From positions 43,871,835 through 43,935,834 of the forward strand of contig NC_088102.1 in the NCBI RefSeq assembly GCF_036370855.1: DNA of 64,000 nucleotides, read 5' to 3'. Made by a program: the position numbers and the translations under genes. Shown piece after piece: positions 61,401 to 64,000 of this stretch. The stretch comes from Dromaius novaehollandiae (Eukaryota > Chordata > Aves > Casuariiformes > Dromaiidae). The first letter of the stretch is position 1. Each line of letters starts with the position of its first letter. Under the pieces are notes generated by a model that searched no databases, was not told the origin of the DNA, and was given only the letters and a program-made list of their open reading frames with translations.

Positions 61401-63279
61401 GTTTAAATTGTTTTTATTCCACTTCTCCCTCTGCCCCTTTCTTTCTTCTTCACTATCCCTGTATGATATAATGAGATGTTACTTTGACAGCTCAGCATCC
61501 CTTTTCTTGAGCCTACCCTGTGCCCAGCAAATCATTCTGTCACTGAATGTTGTATGTGTGCACAGCATATGCTGTTAATGACAACATAAATAGCCTCCAA
61601 GTGCCTGGCATATTCCAGAAGAAAGGTTCTTGTAACTTGTGTGTGGGAAACCTCTTATCAGTGGATCTTGCTAGCACAATAATGCTGTGAAGTGAGTCAG
61701 TAACCATCTGGTTCTCCTTGAGGGTGTTTGCACATAGGATAGGGGCAGCAACAGTTTTACTATTTGCCTTTGTACAGTTACTGCAAGTAATGTGCATCAT
61801 CAAATGTAAAGGCATTTCAAGGTGAAGGTGAGTGGGAAGCCTCTGTCAAAGATGCATCTTTACCAATTATTAGTGAATGTATTTTATTCTGGCAATAGGG
61901 TTTTGGACTGCAGGACCATGAGAATTCTGTTTCATGAGTGCAAGCAGCATATCTTATTACCCAGCTGAAGTGGCAGACATTTGTCACCATTTGTACACTA
62001 ATTAGAAACATAGGAGGTTGTGAATGGAAGAGTGAATTCTTATAGTGTATTTTTCATTTTGAGGGGCAAAACTATTAATATAGAAATGCAACCAGTGGCT
62101 TTTAAATACATCTTTGGACTTGTAGTTATCAGTCCAGTTCCAAAGCTGAAAAATAGTGTTTGTTCCTAATGGACATAAAATGGGAGTATGGGGGCAAGCA
62201 AATGTCACTTAGTACAACTACAGTCTGAAGTACTAAAGAATGAGCAATGCAGTAAATCTAGGTCAGGACTGAAATTGAATCTGTATTAGTGTGTTAACAA
62301 TGATGATGTCTCAAACTGTTAAACTATCAAAGTAATATAGCAGGCAATTAAATCATACGGTTGGTACACGAAGCTGTTATTGCTGCCTCAAAATCAAGTG
62401 AAATGCCCAGTTAACATCTCATAATAGTCTCAACCTGCCTATCTTGATTTCAGCTGTTAGTGAACAGTTTGAGCAACTAGTAAAATCAGCCTGGTTTGTT
62501 TCTTAGGATAGACCATCACCAGAGTGGATTTCTTTACAGCTCGCTTCCTTTTACAACTTAAACTTGACTGTTGCAGTACTGGTTGTATTTCCTCTTTCTC
62601 ATGTCCTACAGCTGTGCACCTAAAACAGATGAACCAGCCTTTTTAAGTGCCTGTAGAACTCTGACCTATCCGACATACCTGATGGCTTAGGAGTTTCTTT
62701 CAAGGAATTGCTGATGAAATTTCTATTTCATAGATGAGATTGAGAGGCATCTCTTGCAAAGCTAAAATGTAGTTCATGCTTCTCATCTTTCCTGGGGGTG
62801 CATGTGTGTGTTGGCTTTAGAACCTGGTGTTTGGTGGTTTGATTAACTGCAAATACCGGCAAAAATCTCCTAAGATCGAACTGTTTATGCTAGCACAGCC
62901 AGTGACTGAATTCTTCCACCTCTTCCTCTTTTGGATGTCTTTCTATGAGCAAAAGCTTAGAAGACAGCATACTCTTTCTGTGTAGTTTTTTTGTTGTATG
63001 TGGGAGTCACTTCCTGCTTAACTTTGCTTTCATCAGCTTTTGTAGATCTAAGAGTAGTTAGCTGGTCTGCAGCTCTGAGCACAGTTGCTGTTGTCTCAGT
63101 TCACTTAAATGGTCAAGATTCAAGGCATTGGACTACTATAGGAGATCCAAAGCTAGTTGCTTGCCTTTTAAAGTCTGCCAGTATAATCGCACAATTGCAT
63201 CAGTCTTGTCTCTCATCATTTTGGATCACAGAAACAATCTTATTTGGAAGAGTGGATTAATTTTCAAAGCTGTTTATCA

Positions 63280-64000
63280 CAATCACAGAATTGTTGAGGT
63301 TGGAAGGGACCTCTGGAGGTCATCTAATCCAACCCCTCTGCTCAAGCAGGGTCACCTAGAGCATGTGGCCCAGGATTGTGTCCCGACGGCTTTTGAGTAT
63401 CTCCAAGGAAGGAGAGACTAACAACCTCTCTGGGCAACCTGTTCCAGTGCTCTGTCACCCTCACAGTAAAGACGTTTTTTCTCATGTCCGGACAGAACTT
63501 CCTGTGTTTCAGTTTGTGTCCGTTGCCTCTCATCCTATCGCTGAGCACCACTGAGAAGAGTCTGGCCCCATCCTCTTTACATCCTCTCTTCAGATACTTA
63601 TACACATTGATAAGATTCCCCCCCTCAGTCTTTTTTTCCCCAGGCTGAACAGTCCCAGCTCTCTCAGCCTTTTCTCACAGGAGGGATGCTCCAGTCCCTT
63701 AATCATCTTAGTAGCCCTCTGCTGGACTCACTCCAGTAGCTCCATGTCTCTCTTGTATTGTGGAGCCCAGAACTGGACACAGGACTCCAGATGCGACCTC
63801 ACCAGGGCTGAGTAGAGGGGGAGGATCACCTCACTCGACCTGCTGGCAATGCTCTTCCTAATGCAACCCAGGATACCGTTGGCCTTCTTGGCCACAAGGG
63901 CACATTGCTGGTCAACTTTGTTGTCCACTGCAACTCCCAGGTTCTTGTCCGCAGAGCTGTTCTCCAGCAGGTCAGCCCCCAGCCTGTCCTGGTGCAGGGG
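63280..64000 (-). mobile_element. CR1 LINE, 3' part (reverse transcriptase ORF end and 3' tail), continues past the window
   Basis: The 3' end lies near 63280 and the element runs 5'-ward beyond 64000. Minus-strand frames give typical CR1 ORF2 C-terminal sequence: 63928-63728 contains VDQQCALVAKKANGILGCIR and SALVRSHLESCVQFWAPQYK; 63605-63342 contains [20 protein letters not shown] and VTEHWNRLPREVV. These two blocks are in different frames and no single open frame joins them, so the copy is dead. The terminal antisense words (GAGGTTGGAAGGGACCTCTG, CATCTAATCCAACCCCTCTG) are the usual CR1 3' end. 5' truncation cannot be judged from this window. Confidence 0.93.

Larger units (their letters stand above)
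54784..63279 (+). other. Presumed introns of the plus-strand gene
   Basis: Apart from the candidate exon at 57494-57555 I see no exon, RNA gene or clear transposon. It contains an AT/CA microsatellite with a perfect inverted repeat at 58384-58434 and short ACAT repeats near 60222-60238. Confidence 0.4.

Noticed and set aside
63128-63554. Plus-strand frames overlapping the right edge repeat
   Set aside because: Antisense shadows of the CR1 reverse-transcriptase region.
1-64000. CRISPR arrays, operons, tRNA or rRNA genes, phage or plasmid modules
   Set aside because: Nothing of the kind was seen; split genes, CpG islands and CR1 repeats mark this as vertebrate chromosomal DNA.

Overview
The window is vertebrate genomic DNA, most probably from a bird. 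Genes are split by GT-AG introns, two CpG islands act as promoters, interspersed repeats are sparse, and the right edge carries a CR1 LINE of the type that dominates bird genomes. A turtle or crocodilian is possible but less likely.

Layout. (1) Bases 1-720 are a CpG-island promoter with a cluster of ACTACA-type (SBS/ZNF143-like) motifs and a YY1-like site. A well-formed plus-strand exon at 2888-2964 may belong to its transcript. (2) Bases 4762-17818 on the minus strand hold a complete 11-exon gene that I could assemble base by base, with every intron GT-AG and every phase closing. It encodes a 477-residue secreted astacin metalloprotease with two C-terminal CUB domains, the architecture of tetrapod hatching enzymes (UVS.2-like). 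A TATA box lies about 75 bp upstream of the ATG. (3) Bases 18000-27450 show no gene, only repeat remnants. (4) Bases 27494-31941, same strand, hold the remains of a second astacin/CUB gene. Four exon relics lie in the same order as in the intact gene, with frameshifts, stop codons, a destroyed zinc site and a lost splice donor. It is a tandem pseudogene. (5) Bases 32000-38050 show no gene. (6) Bases 38100-39150 are a second CpG island with YY1 and ETS-like sites, read to the right. Phase-compatible candidate exons at 38588-38746, 54693-54783 and 57494-57555 suggest the 5' part of a long plus-strand gene of unknown identity that continues beyond the window. (7) Bases 63280-64000 are the 3' part of a CR1 LINE on the minus strand.

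The main story is a hatching-enzyme locus: one copy is apparently fully functional, and its upstream tandem copy has lost the catalytic zinc-binding histidine and the general base. Gene identity rests on motifs read by eye; no database search was possible.
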